DNA of 64,000 nt. Origin: Nonlabens antarcticus. Its GTDB lineage: Bacteria > Bacteroidota > Bacteroidia > Flavobacteriales > Flavobacteriaceae. The notes below the pieces were generated by a model. The model was not told where the DNA came from, did not search any database, and saw nothing but the letters and a program-made list of their open reading frames with translations. Position 1 is the first letter of the stretch, and each line of letters begins with the position of its first letter. Of the stretch, positions 53,623-61,307 are shown in pieces. The translations under genes and the position numbers were made by a program. The stretch is taken from contig NZ_JADFCO010000063.1 of the NCBI RefSeq assembly GCF_015356755.1, positions 248,001-312,000 on the forward strand. Reading direction: 5' to 3'.

Positions 53623-54912
53623 ATGTTCAAATATACCATAATCCTTATGGCTTTTATGGTATCGTCCTGCGATGCCAGTGTCAATCAAAAAAATAAAATT
53701 AATTCTAAAACGGGTGAAACCACCACCATTCCTATAGCGGTTGATAGCTCTCAATTTGTGAGGCCAGTTCAAAATATGTCTACCACAGCCGCAGATCAAG
53801 TTAGCAGCTGGATAGGACAACTAAAAGGAAAGCGTGTTGCTGTAGTGGGCAATCAAACGAGTATAGTCAATTCATTAAATAAAGAGCAACGTCGCACTTG
53901 GGATCAGGCAGAAAAGATAAAATATGTACATCTAGTGGATACTTTAGTTTCATTAGGCGTTGATGTAAAAAAAGTTTTTGCTCCAGAACACGGTTTTAGA
54001 GGCAATGCAGATGCGGGTACCGCAATAGCTGATGGCACTGATAAAAGAACTGGATTGCCCATAATATCTTTATACGGAAATAACAAAAAACCCACAGCTG
54101 AACAATTAGCAGATGTCGACGTTATTCTTTTTGACATTCAGGATGTAGGTGCTCGATTCTACACCTACATATCAACACTACATTATGTAATGGAAGCCGC
54201 TGCTGATAGTAAGAAAACGGTGATCATCCTGGATAGACCTAATCCCAATGGACATTACATTGATGGACCCATACTTGATTCACAACACAAGAGTTTTGTG
54301 GGAATGCATCCAGTACCTGTCGTTCATGGGATGACAATGGGTGAATATGCACAAATGATCAATGGAGAAAAGTGGTTGCCCTATGGAAAACAAGCTAAGA
54401 TAAATGTGATTAAATTGAAAAATTACACTCACGACACACCTTATACTTTACCCATCCCACCGTCTCCCAACTTGCCCAATGCGCAAGCAGTCAACCTCTA
54501 TCCCAGCCTTTGCTTTTTTGAGGGCGCTGATGTGAGTGTAGGTCGCGGTACTAATATGCAGTTCCAGGTGTATGGCTCGCCATCGCTCGCAAAATATCGA
54601 GATTTCTCATTTACTCCTACTCCAGGCTATGGTTCTAAAAGACCGCCTTTTAATGGTAAGAAATGCTTTGGGGTTGATCTGCGGGAATATCCAAAATTGG
54701 ATAAATTACAGTTGGATTTTTTAGTAGACGCTTACGCGAAAGCGCCTTATAAAGAAACCTTTTTCAATTCCTTTTTCACTAATCTAGCCGGCACAAAAAA
54801 CCTGCAAGCTCAAATCGAAAAAGGTATGAGTGCCGCTGCAATTTCACAAACCTGGCAACAAGGTTTGAAAGAGTATGACAAAATGAGACAGCCTTATTTA
54901 TTATATGAATAG
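53623..54912 (+). CDS. DUF1343 / NamZ-like exo-beta-N-acetylmuramidase lipoprotein
   Basis: 429 residues. Lipoprotein signal MFKYTIILMAFMVSSC has lipidated Cys16. The N-terminal Rossmann-like part (KGKRVAVVGNQTSIVN, KKVFAPEHGFRGNADAGTAI, VDVILFDIQDVGARFYTYIS) is the DUF1343 signature. DRPNPNGHYIDGPIL and SVGRGTNMQFQVYGSP complete the family (GH171, NamZ), which removes MurNAc from peptidoglycan fragments. It likely serves cell-wall recycling in the periplasm. The longer frame to 53590 overlaps the divergent permease start. A mismatched palindrome at 54729 reads AYAKA. Confidence 0.87.
   Translation: MFKYTIILMAFMVSSCDASVNQKNKINSKTGETTTIPIAVDSSQFVRPVQNMSTTAADQVSSWIGQLKGKRVAVVGNQTSIVNSLNKEQRRTWDQAEKIKYVHLVDTLVSLGVDVKKVFAPEHGFRGNADAGTAIADGTDKRTGLPIISLYGNNKKPTAEQLADVDVILFDIQDVGARFYTYISTLHYVMEAAADSKKTVIILDRPNPNGHYIDGPILDSQHKSFVGMHPVPVVHGMTMGEYAQMINGEKWLPYGKQAKINVIKLKNYTHDTPYTLPIPPSPNLPNAQAVNLYPSLCFFEGADVSVGRGTNMQFQVYGSPSLAKYRDFSFTPTPGYGSKRPPFNGKKCFGVDLREYPKLDKLQLDFLVDAYAKAPYKETFFNSFFTNLAGTKNLQAQIEKGMSAAAISQTWQQGLKEYDKMRQPYLLYE
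53628..53635 (-). promoter_or_regulatory. Promoter -7 box of the FtsX-type gene
   Basis: TATATTTG on the minus strand, within the first codons of the NamZ-like gene and 19 nt before TTG 53609. Confidence 0.5.
54729..54744. repeat. Dispersed 16-bp palindrome (one mismatch)
   Basis: cgcttacgcgaaagcg in the NamZ-like gene, read as AYAKA. Confidence 0.85.
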
Positions 54913-55369
54913 TAAATCTATTGCCATGAAATCCATTTTTGAAGAACTTGAGTATCTCAAATTACGAGAACGCCTAAAAACGATTACCCCATCGAACAAC
55001 GCTCAATGGGGTGTAATGAGTGCTGCTCAAATGATGAAACATTGTCAATACCCCCTCCAGGTTGCCATGGGTAAAGAGAAAATAGTAATTAAATCCAACT
55101 GGCTGGTTAAGATTCTATTCAAGAAGATGATGTATAGTTCTAAACCATACCGCAAAAATGGACCTACTCTTTCTACATTTAAAGTAGAAGATAGTCGCGA
55201 TTTTGCAAGCGAAAAAGAAAAACTTGATCTATGGATTCAAGAATTGTGGTACGATCGCAATAATGAAAACCGACGCAGTCATCCTGTTTTTGGCGAGTTT
55301 ACTAAGGAGCAATGGGGAGTACTTCAGTGGAAACATCTGGATCATCATTTTAAACAATTCGGAGTGTAG
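54905..55369 (+). CDS. DUF1569 family protein
   Basis: 154 residues with a DinB-like four-helix pattern. WGVMSAAQMMKHCQYPLQVA is followed by HPVFGEFTKEQWGVLQWKHL and DHHFKQFGV, the DUF1569 signature. Conserved His residues (in MKHCQ and HLDHH) could bind a metal. Function is unknown. It overlaps the end of the NamZ-like gene by 8 bp, so the two are translationally coupled. ATG 54926 is an alternative start that would lose seven residues. Confidence 0.83.
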   Translation: MNSKSIAMKSIFEELEYLKLRERLKTITPSNNAQWGVMSAAQMMKHCQYPLQVAMGKEKIVIKSNWLVKILFKKMMYSSKPYRKNGPTLSTFKVEDSRDFASEKEKLDLWIQELWYDRNNENRRSHPVFGEFTKEQWGVLQWKHLDHHFKQFGV

Positions 55370-55406
55370 AAGTTCAGCTTCCTTTATTCCCGACTTATAA
55401 CAATTA

Positions 55407-56171
55407 TCAATTCCTTTCATCTACCTCTTTTATGAGATAAATAAGCGTACCCTTTGTGGTTAGTTTCAGTATCATCTGCGTTTCATTTAATTTACAAACA
55501 TTGTAAATTTCAGGAGTAATTTCATCGGCACCTAATATCAGTTCAGTTCTGGTATCGTCTATACCCCAAAGTTTTACATCTTGAATTCCAAAAATATTGA
55601 AGTCCATTCTACCATCTGCCAATAAAGTAAGGACGAGTGAGCTCAACAAAGTTTCAGTAAGCTCTGGATTTTCATTGTCAGGTGAAACTTTCACTTCTCT
55701 GGCAACCCAGCGACCAAGAATCAAATCTTTTGAAAATTTAATTTTCTCACATCGATCTGTTATTAAAAACGAATACTCCTTTTGCGGACTCAGACCGTCT
55801 TGCCTTTTAAACATTAGGTCAAAATCACGAGTTGACAGGACAGCACTGCGTGTCTTCATCAACGTAAATTTGTCTTTATTGTCTAGTGTGATCGTATCGT
55901 TTTGAAAACGATAGTTTCCATCTTGAGCTACCGATAGCATAGTAGCAGAATAAGTAGAGTCTGCGCGCAGTTCTATGTAATATGATTTGAATACCTGGTT
56001 CATGGCAATCATATCATCCTCAAGCATTATTTTGGAGGCTTTTGACTTGATTACTTTTGCAAAAGACCAATTTCCTAGATAGTCCTGGGCATGAGAGCTA
56101 GCACCTATAAAAATCAACATTGCTAGGTAACAATATTGTTTCACGTATGGAAGATATTTGATGCTACTCAT
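55407..56171 (-). CDS. Secreted hypothetical protein, 254 aa
   Basis: I do not recognise a firm family. A signal peptide ([17 protein letters not shown]) leads to [20 protein letters not shown] and a beta-rich body with alternating strands ([40 protein letters not shown]). The repeated LGxW start ([18 protein letters not shown]) suggests two lipocalin-like domains. It should be periplasmic or exported. Its start overlaps the obgE stop by 8 bp, so it is in the obgE transcript. Confidence 0.65.
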   Translation of the reverse strand: MSSIKYLPYVKQYCYLAMLIFIGASSHAQDYLGNWSFAKVIKSKASKIMLEDDMIAMNQVFKSYYIELRADSTYSATMLSVAQDGNYRFQNDTITLDNKDKFTLMKTRSAVLSTRDFDLMFKRQDGLSPQKEYSFLITDRCEKIKFSKDLILGRWVAREVKVSPDNENPELTETLLSSLVLTLLADGRMDFNIFGIQDVKLWGIDDTRTELILGADEITPEIYNVCKLNETQMILKLTTKGTLIYLIKEVDERN

Positions 56172-57171
56172 TCAGCATTTTCCACAACTGATCTTTGAGT
56201 TGCTGTAAGTTATATTGATTGATAGAAGAAATAAACATGTAAGGTGCACCATCAAAAGCCCCTTCATTATCTAAATGTTCTTTCAACTCAGTCATGAGTT
56301 CATCGTCCAGCATATCTGATTTAGTAATCGCGACAAATCGCTCCTTATCCAGCATTTCTGGATTGTACTTGCGCAATTCGTTCAATAGAATTTGATATTC
56401 CGCAGCAATATCTTTGGCATCTGCTGGCACCATAAAGAGCAATGTAGAATTGCGTTCAATGTGACGCAAGAATCGGTGACCTATTCCTTTGCCTTCTGCT
56501 GCACCTTCAATGATTCCAGGAATATCAGCAATTACAAAAGTTTGAAAATCACGATATTCCACAATTCCTAAATTTGGTTTTAGGGTCGTAAATTCATAGT
56601 TGGCTATTTTAGGTTTAGCCGCTGTCAAAACAGATAACAAAGTTGATTTACCAGCATTGGGAAATCCTACCAATCCTACATCGGCCAGGATTTTGAGTTC
56701 AAAAGTGACCTCTAATGCGATTCCATCCGTTCCGGGTTGAGCATAACGAGGCGTTTGCCTGGTAGAACTCTTAAAGTGCCAGTTTCCCTTTCCTCCCATT
56801 CCGCCTTCCGCAAGGATAGTTTCATCGCCATCATTTAATATTTCATGGATGATCTGGCCTGTTTCTGTATCTCTTACTACAGTTCCTAAAGGAAGTTCTA
56901 GATAAATATCCTCACCGTCTAAACCCGTACGACGTTGCTTTGCACCGTTACCACCTTGCATCGACTTAAAGTGACGCTGATATTTAAAGTGATAGAGTGT
57001 CCATAAGTTTTTATTACCACGCATTATGATGTGGCCACCACGACCACCATCACCACCGTCGGGACCACCCTTATCGATGTACTTCTCACGGTGCAAGTGG
57101 GTACTTCCCTTACCTCCACGACCGGATTCCAAGTGTACTTTAGTATAGTCTACAAAATTTCCTTCAGTCAT
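56164..57171 (-). CDS. obgE: GTPase ObgE/CgtA
   Basis: 335 residues. The glycine-rich Obg domain ([36 protein letters not shown]) spans about residues 4-158. The GTPase domain follows: G1 GFPNAGKST (169-177), G3 in [20 protein letters not shown] and G4 TKSDML. It lacks the C-terminal OCT extension, as do many Obg proteins. Obg is essential and acts in 50S assembly and stress. A tandem array of a 7-bp unit ends 15 bp before its ATG. Confidence 0.94.
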   Translation of the reverse strand: MTEGNFVDYTKVHLESGRGGKGSTHLHREKYIDKGGPDGGDGGRGGHIIMRGNKNLWTLYHFKYQRHFKSMQGGNGAKQRRTGLDGEDIYLELPLGTVVRDTETGQIIHEILNDGDETILAEGGMGGKGNWHFKSSTRQTPRYAQPGTDGIALEVTFELKILADVGLVGFPNAGKSTLLSVLTAAKPKIANYEFTTLKPNLGIVEYRDFQTFVIADIPGIIEGAAEGKGIGHRFLRHIERNSTLLFMVPADAKDIAAEYQILLNELRKYNPEMLDKERFVAITKSDMLDDELMTELKEHLDNEGAFDGAPYMFISSINQYNLQQLKDQLWKMLNE

Positions 57172-57186
57172 GGTATTGTAATTAAT

Positions 57187-57242
57187 GCCTATTGCCTATT
57201 GCCTATTGCCTATTGCCTATTGCCTATTGCCTATTGCCTATT
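57187..57242. repeat. Heptanucleotide tandem repeat, 8 x gcctatt
   Basis: Eight perfect copies of the 7-mer gcctatt, 56 bp in all, in the 5' region of obgE. Confidence 0.98.
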
Positions 57243-57413
57243 GAAAAATAAAAATTTCAAATGGACTACCAGCTTTTCTATACGTAATTTTATGGATATA
57301 AACGCGTGACATTCAAACCTTGAAAGTCAAACTATCATCCTTTAATTATTTGCAAATCCATCTGGAAGGATGTGAATTAAAGTCTCAACGTTGAAAGTTT
57401 AACTCAAAACGAT

Positions 57414-58517
57414 TTACAGTTTATCAAATTCTGCGCTCAATCGTTTTGTGATTTCATCAATGGATCCCTCCCCATTAACGCCGTAATATTTATCTAATTT
57501 CTGATAATAATTCTTGAGCGGTGCCGTCTGTCTGTAGTACACGCTAATGCGCCCACGTATTACTTGCTCGTTAGCATCGTCGGGACGTCCACTGCTCTTT
57601 CCTCTTTCTAATAAACGTTCTACGAGAACTTCATCATCCACCTCTAGTGCCACCATTCCACTTACTCCTGTTCCTTTACCTTCTAGTAGATTATCAAGAG
57701 CTTTAGCTTGTGCGTCAGTTCTAGGAAATCCATCAAAAATGAATCCTGCTCCATTTGGAGTTTTTTCCACTTCAGCTTTCAACATTTTGATCGTGACTTC
57801 ATCTGGAACTAAATTTCCTTTATCCATGAAGGATTTGGCTAATATTCCCAGGTCAGTAGAATTCTTGATATTGTATCTAAAAACATCTCCTGTCGAGATA
57901 TGAACAAGACCATATTTCTCTTTTAAACGTTCTGCCTGAGTTCCTTTTCCCGCTCCTGGAGGACCGAATAGCACTATATTTTTCATAGGGTTAGTCTGTA
58001 CGTAAAGTTCGGGCAGGTTGCGCCCTAAATTGTTATAATCCATGCCGTAGCCTACGACAAATTTATTCTCAATATTTTGACCTACATAATCAATTTTCAA
58101 CTGTCGGTTGTAAACTTCTGGTTTTAGAAATAAGGTCGCAATATAAAGTGCAGAAGGATTGTGGGATTTAAGCTTTCGCGAAAGCGCATCTATTGTAAGT
58201 CCCGTATCTACAATGTCTTCAACAATAATTACCGCACGATCGGTAAGATCAACATCCAGCTCCATATCCAGTCGTATCTCTCCTGTAGATGAAGTCCCTT
58301 CATAACTACTCGTGCGCAAGAATGCAACCTCACAATCACCCATGAATTTCCGGGTCAGGTCTGCCAGAACCATATAACTTCCATTCAAAACTCCCAAAAA
58401 AATAGGGTTTTTGTCCTTTAAGTCTCGATTGATTTGATAGGCAAGGTTTTCCACAGCGCCATCAATCTCTTTTACACTCAAAAAGGGCTTAAAATAAAGG
58501 TCGTGAATTTTACGCAA
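57414..58517 (-). CDS. Fused hypoxanthine phosphoribosyltransferase-adenylate kinase
   Basis: 367 residues with two enzymes. Residues 1-175 are a purine phosphoribosyltransferase (VLNGSYMVLADLTRKF; PRPP loop VEDIVDTGLT, 99-108). Residues 178-367 are adenylate kinase (P-loop GPPGAGKGT at 185-193; IFDGFPRT; RGKSSGRPDD), a short form without the zinc LID. The pair links purine salvage to AMP/ADP balance. This fusion is known in Flavobacteriia. The start is TTG 58517, supported by a promoter box 17 nt upstream. A near-palindrome at 58171 reads LSRK. Confidence 0.92.
   Translation of the reverse strand: MRKIHDLYFKPFLSVKEIDGAVENLAYQINRDLKDKNPIFLGVLNGSYMVLADLTRKFMGDCEVAFLRTSSYEGTSSTGEIRLDMELDVDLTDRAVIIVEDIVDTGLTIDALSRKLKSHNPSALYIATLFLKPEVYNRQLKIDYVGQNIENKFVVGYGMDYNNLGRNLPELYVQTNPMKNIVLFGPPGAGKGTQAERLKEKYGLVHISTGDVFRYNIKNSTDLGILAKSFMDKGNLVPDEVTIKMLKAEVEKTPNGAGFIFDGFPRTDAQAKALDNLLEGKGTGVSGMVALEVDDEVLVERLLERGKSSGRPDDANEQVIRGRISVYYRQTAPLKNYYQKLDKYYGVNGEGSIDEITKRLSAEFDKL
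58171..58186. repeat. Dispersed 16-bp palindrome (one mismatch)
   Basis: agctttcgcgaaagcg in the hpt-adk gene, read as LSRK. Confidence 0.85.
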
Positions 58518-58533
58518 TGCTGATAATTTTTTG

Positions 58534-58541
58534 CAAAGATA
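58534..58541 (-). promoter_or_regulatory. Promoter -7 box of hpt-adk
   Basis: TATCTTTG on the minus strand, 17 nt before TTG 58517. Confidence 0.5.
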
Positions 58542-58668
58542 GTCATTTGAAAAAAGGAGGTGTTCTAATAATGAGAGTATGTAACTCTTGTTTATTTTAA
58601 AATTATTATCCTATCAGATTATGTGTTTTATCTGGGCGTTGCCTGCGGCCGGGCTTTACGTTACAATC

Positions 58669-58708
58669 TTTTTTATGACAATGCATTTCATGCATGAGTC
58701 ATAAAAAA
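58669..58708. repeat. Hairpin in the divergent hpt-adk/purK gap
   Basis: An 11-bp stem (ttttttatgac with gtcataaaaaa) encloses an inner atgcat/atgcat pair. It looks like a terminator but lies upstream of both flanking genes. Confidence 0.6.
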
Positions 58709-58771
58709 GGATTTTCACTTCAATCACTAACGCAAGCCTAGAGTCATCATTTAGAACCAAAATAGAACGTG

Positions 58772-58779
58772 TATTTTTG
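58772..58779 (+). promoter_or_regulatory. Promoter -7 box of purK
   Basis: TATTTTTG on the plus strand, only 4 nt before ATG 58784; predicts a leaderless mRNA. Confidence 0.6.
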
Positions 58780-58783
58780 ACAC

Positions 58784-59926
58784 ATGGAACAGACACTTTT
58801 TTCATCAGATTTTAGGTTAGGAATTCTAGGCGGTGGCCAGCTAGGAAAAATGATGTTGTACACTACCCGCAAATGGGATGTGCAGACATATGTTATGGAT
58901 ATGGAAGACACCGCACCTGCGTTTGAGGGCTGCACCGTTTTCTTTGAAGGTGATATTATGGATTATGAGGCTGTCATGGAATTTGGCCGTCAGGTTGATG
59001 TTCTTACTATAGAAATTGAAAACGTAAATGTGCAAGCTTTAGAAGATCTGGAAGCAGAAGGTGTTGCAGTCTCGCCTAGTGCCAAGGTTCTGAACTTAAT
59101 CCGCAATAAAGCGACCCAGAAAACCTTTTATCAGGAATACCAGCTTCCAACAGCAGCCTTTGAAATCTTAGAAAAACCAGACCCAAACACAAAACGCAAT
59201 TTCCCATTCATCTGGAAAAGTGCTGAAGGCGGTTACGACGGCAAAGGTGTAAAAGTAATCCGAACAGCTACTGACCTGAAGGACCTTCCTCACGAAGAAT
59301 GCATTTATGAAGACCTGGTTGATTTTGAAATGGAACTTGCAGTCATCGTTGCGCGCAATTCAAATGGCAAGATAAAAACATATCCTGTGGTAGAAATGGA
59401 ATTCCATCCAGAAGCAAACCAAGTAGAATATGTAATCTGTCCAGCGCGAATTTCAAATGAAGTTTCTGAAAAGGCTCGCGATCTCGCACTTAAAGTATCC
59501 CAAGCCTATGATCACGTAGGATTACTGGCCGTTGAATTATTTCTTACTAAAAATGGAGAACTCCTTATCAATGAGGTGGCACCACGACCCCACAATTCAG
59601 GTCACTACTCCATTGAGGGATCTGTGACAGACCAGTTTGAGCAGCATATACGCTGTATTTTGAACCTACCTTTAGGTTCTACCGATACTGTAAAACCAGC
59701 CGTAATGGTCAATCTTGTAGGAGAAGAAGGCTACACTGGAAACGTTATTTATGATGGTATAGAAGAAATTCTTGCCATGCCAGGCGTGACACCACACATC
59801 TATGGTAAAAAGCAAACCCGACCTTTTAGAAAAATGGGTCATGTTACTGTGGTGGCTGATGATATTGAAACAGCGAGAAGCTTAGCTGAAGAAGTGAAGC
59901 GGAAAATCAGGGTGATTAGTTCCTAG
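58784..59926 (+). CDS. purK: 5-(carboxyamino)imidazole ribonucleotide synthase
   Basis: 380 residues of ATP-grasp fold. The N-terminal RLGILGGGQLGKMMLYTTRK is the PurK start. PFIWKSAEGGYDGKGVKVI is the ATP-binding strand and loop, and NEVAPRPHNSGHYSIEGSVT with QFEQHIRCILNLPLG is the signature. It carboxylates AIR with ATP and bicarbonate in purine synthesis, a link to the neighbouring purine salvage/kinase gene. purE is not visible in the window. The ATG follows a promoter box by 4 nt. A heptamer repeat begins at the base after the stop. Confidence 0.95.
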   Translation: MEQTLFSSDFRLGILGGGQLGKMMLYTTRKWDVQTYVMDMEDTAPAFEGCTVFFEGDIMDYEAVMEFGRQVDVLTIEIENVNVQALEDLEAEGVAVSPSAKVLNLIRNKATQKTFYQEYQLPTAAFEILEKPDPNTKRNFPFIWKSAEGGYDGKGVKVIRTATDLKDLPHEECIYEDLVDFEMELAVIVARNSNGKIKTYPVVEMEFHPEANQVEYVICPARISNEVSEKARDLALKVSQAYDHVGLLAVELFLTKNGELLINEVAPRPHNSGHYSIEGSVTDQFEQHIRCILNLPLGSTDTVKPAVMVNLVGEEGYTGNVIYDGIEEILAMPGVTPHIYGKKQTRPFRKMGHVTVVADDIETARSLAEEVKRKIRVISS

Positions 59927-59961
59927 GTATGAGGTATGAGGTATGAGGTATGAGGTATGAG
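59927..59961. repeat. Heptanucleotide tandem repeat, 5 x gtatgag
   Basis: Five perfect copies of the 7-mer gtatgag start directly after the purK stop codon. Confidence 0.97.
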
Positions 59962-60103
59962 GAAAATAGATTTTCTAGTTTAGATTCCGGACAATTTCAT
60001 TTTTTTGTACAGTTATTGCTTTGCTAAGTTAAAGTGGGAAAGCTCCTTTCCTAGAAATAGGAAATGAGGATTTTGAAGCGGCGCAGCCGCTCAGAAGACA
60101 GAT

Positions 60104-60177
60104 AGGTTGAAATTTCGTCATAATGAATTGAATTTTAGTTTCGATACCACTGTTGTTCGATTTCTTCTTATTGCAAC
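60104..60177. repeat. Diverged direct repeat, copy A
   Basis: Matches 61080-61159 at roughly 70 percent by eye, including aattgaattttag; it lies downstream of the DUF6624-like gene. Confidence 0.5.
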
Positions 60178-60214
60178 ACTATTGATATGATGATCATTCC
60201 TAATGATTTACTTT

Positions 60215-60997
60215 TCAAGCTTCACTGGTAACTCTTTCCATTTCTTCTTCAATTTTCAAACCTTGACGTGATAAGTAGACTCTTAAACTTTCTTGAAATC
60301 CCATTTGTCGGCGTCTTTGATAGACATTTTTAGGATCGAACATTTTATAAAGCCTTCCATTTTTAATCTGAGTTCCATAAATTTGAGGTTGATTATTTAG
60401 CAATAAAAATCGGTCTTGAAGTAAAGCTAAAAAATTCTTTGGTAATTTTCCATTGGCAATAATAGACTTGAAATCGTCATAATAATGAGCTATCCATTTA
60501 GCATCTGAATGTTGTAATACGAGAAAGATTCCTAAATATCCGCGAAAGTCTCTTAATTGATTTTTTGGAAACCCGCATTGTTCTGTCAAGGATACAAAAA
60601 ATTGCAGGTTTTCACGATCTACCGTCTGCATATCACCTATACCTTCATTTCTAACCAACTGGTCTTTTTTATAAATACTTAAAAAATCATCGTTTATATT
60701 GTTACAAGAAACCTCAACGAGTTGGACCTGGGAGATGGGATTTGAATATAATTCTAAGAGACTATCGATAATTTTCACATAAGAGTCCTCCTCCAATAAC
60801 AGTATTGGTTTAATCTGTCCCTTTTCAAATTGAGGCTCAATCGCTGACTTATTTTTGTTTTGTTTTTCAGATTGCCTTTGATCCGACTGCTCTTTTTTAC
60901 AACCTGAGAAAATCAGCAGCAGCATAAATCCTAATAAACGAAATCGTAGAAGGCGCTTAATTAAAGCTTGTTGAATTAAAAAGGTTGATCTAATCAT
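60215..60997 (-). CDS. DUF6624-like lipoprotein
   Basis: 260 residues. A basic N-terminus and hydrophobic stretch end in the lipobox MLLLIFSGC, followed by a charged KKEQSDQRQSEKQNKNK linker. The C-terminal half (FLVLQHSDAKWIAHYYDDFK, LALLQDRFLLLNNQPQIYGT, QIKNGRLYKM) resembles the DUF6624 family, whose function is unknown. The signal peptide is preceded by about 20 extra residues, so an internal start is possible. The gene stands alone between two diverged direct repeats, with gene-free DNA on both sides. Confidence 0.7.
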   Translation of the reverse strand: MIRSTFLIQQALIKRLLRFRLLGFMLLLIFSGCKKEQSDQRQSEKQNKNKSAIEPQFEKGQIKPILLLEEDSYVKIIDSLLELYSNPISQVQLVEVSCNNINDDFLSIYKKDQLVRNEGIGDMQTVDRENLQFFVSLTEQCGFPKNQLRDFRGYLGIFLVLQHSDAKWIAHYYDDFKSIIANGKLPKNFLALLQDRFLLLNNQPQIYGTQIKNGRLYKMFDPKNVYQRRRQMGFQESLRVYLSRQGLKIEEEMERVTSEA

Positions 60998-61079
60998 GTT
61001 TTATATGACCTTGATGGATTTTAAATTTATAAGCAAAACTTGTTTAATGAGAAAAAAAAGGTGAATTCTAAAGACGGAA

Positions 61080-61159
61080 AGGTTGGAGTTCCGTGATAGT
61101 AAATTGAATTTTAGCTGGTGATATCAATGGTGTTTCCGTCAATTTTCTTCAATTGTAAC
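61080..61159. repeat. Diverged direct repeat, copy B
   Basis: Second copy of the repeat seen at 60104-60177, upstream of the DUF6624-like gene. The rest of the 310-bp gap shows only a terminator hairpin. Confidence 0.5.
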
Positions 61160-61204
61160 GTATTTGAGAACGTGAACATTTTGACTTATGCACGCTCTAT
61201 AAGA

Positions 61205-61241
61205 AAAGCTCCTCAGATGTAAAATCTTGTCGAGGAGCATT
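61205..61241 (-). terminator. Terminator after the SDR gene
   Basis: Arms gctcctc (61208-61214) and gaggagc (61232-61238) with T-rich sequence on the minus strand. Confidence 0.65.
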
Positions 61242-61307
61242 TAATTATCGGTAGATAATAATTTTACTCTCAGCGGTTTTAAATCAAAAATCTCCAATCA
61301 AAAAACC

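Noticed and set aside
57187-57242. Heptamer array as a CRISPR array
   Set aside because: The 7-bp units are directly adjacent with no spacers and no cas genes are present.
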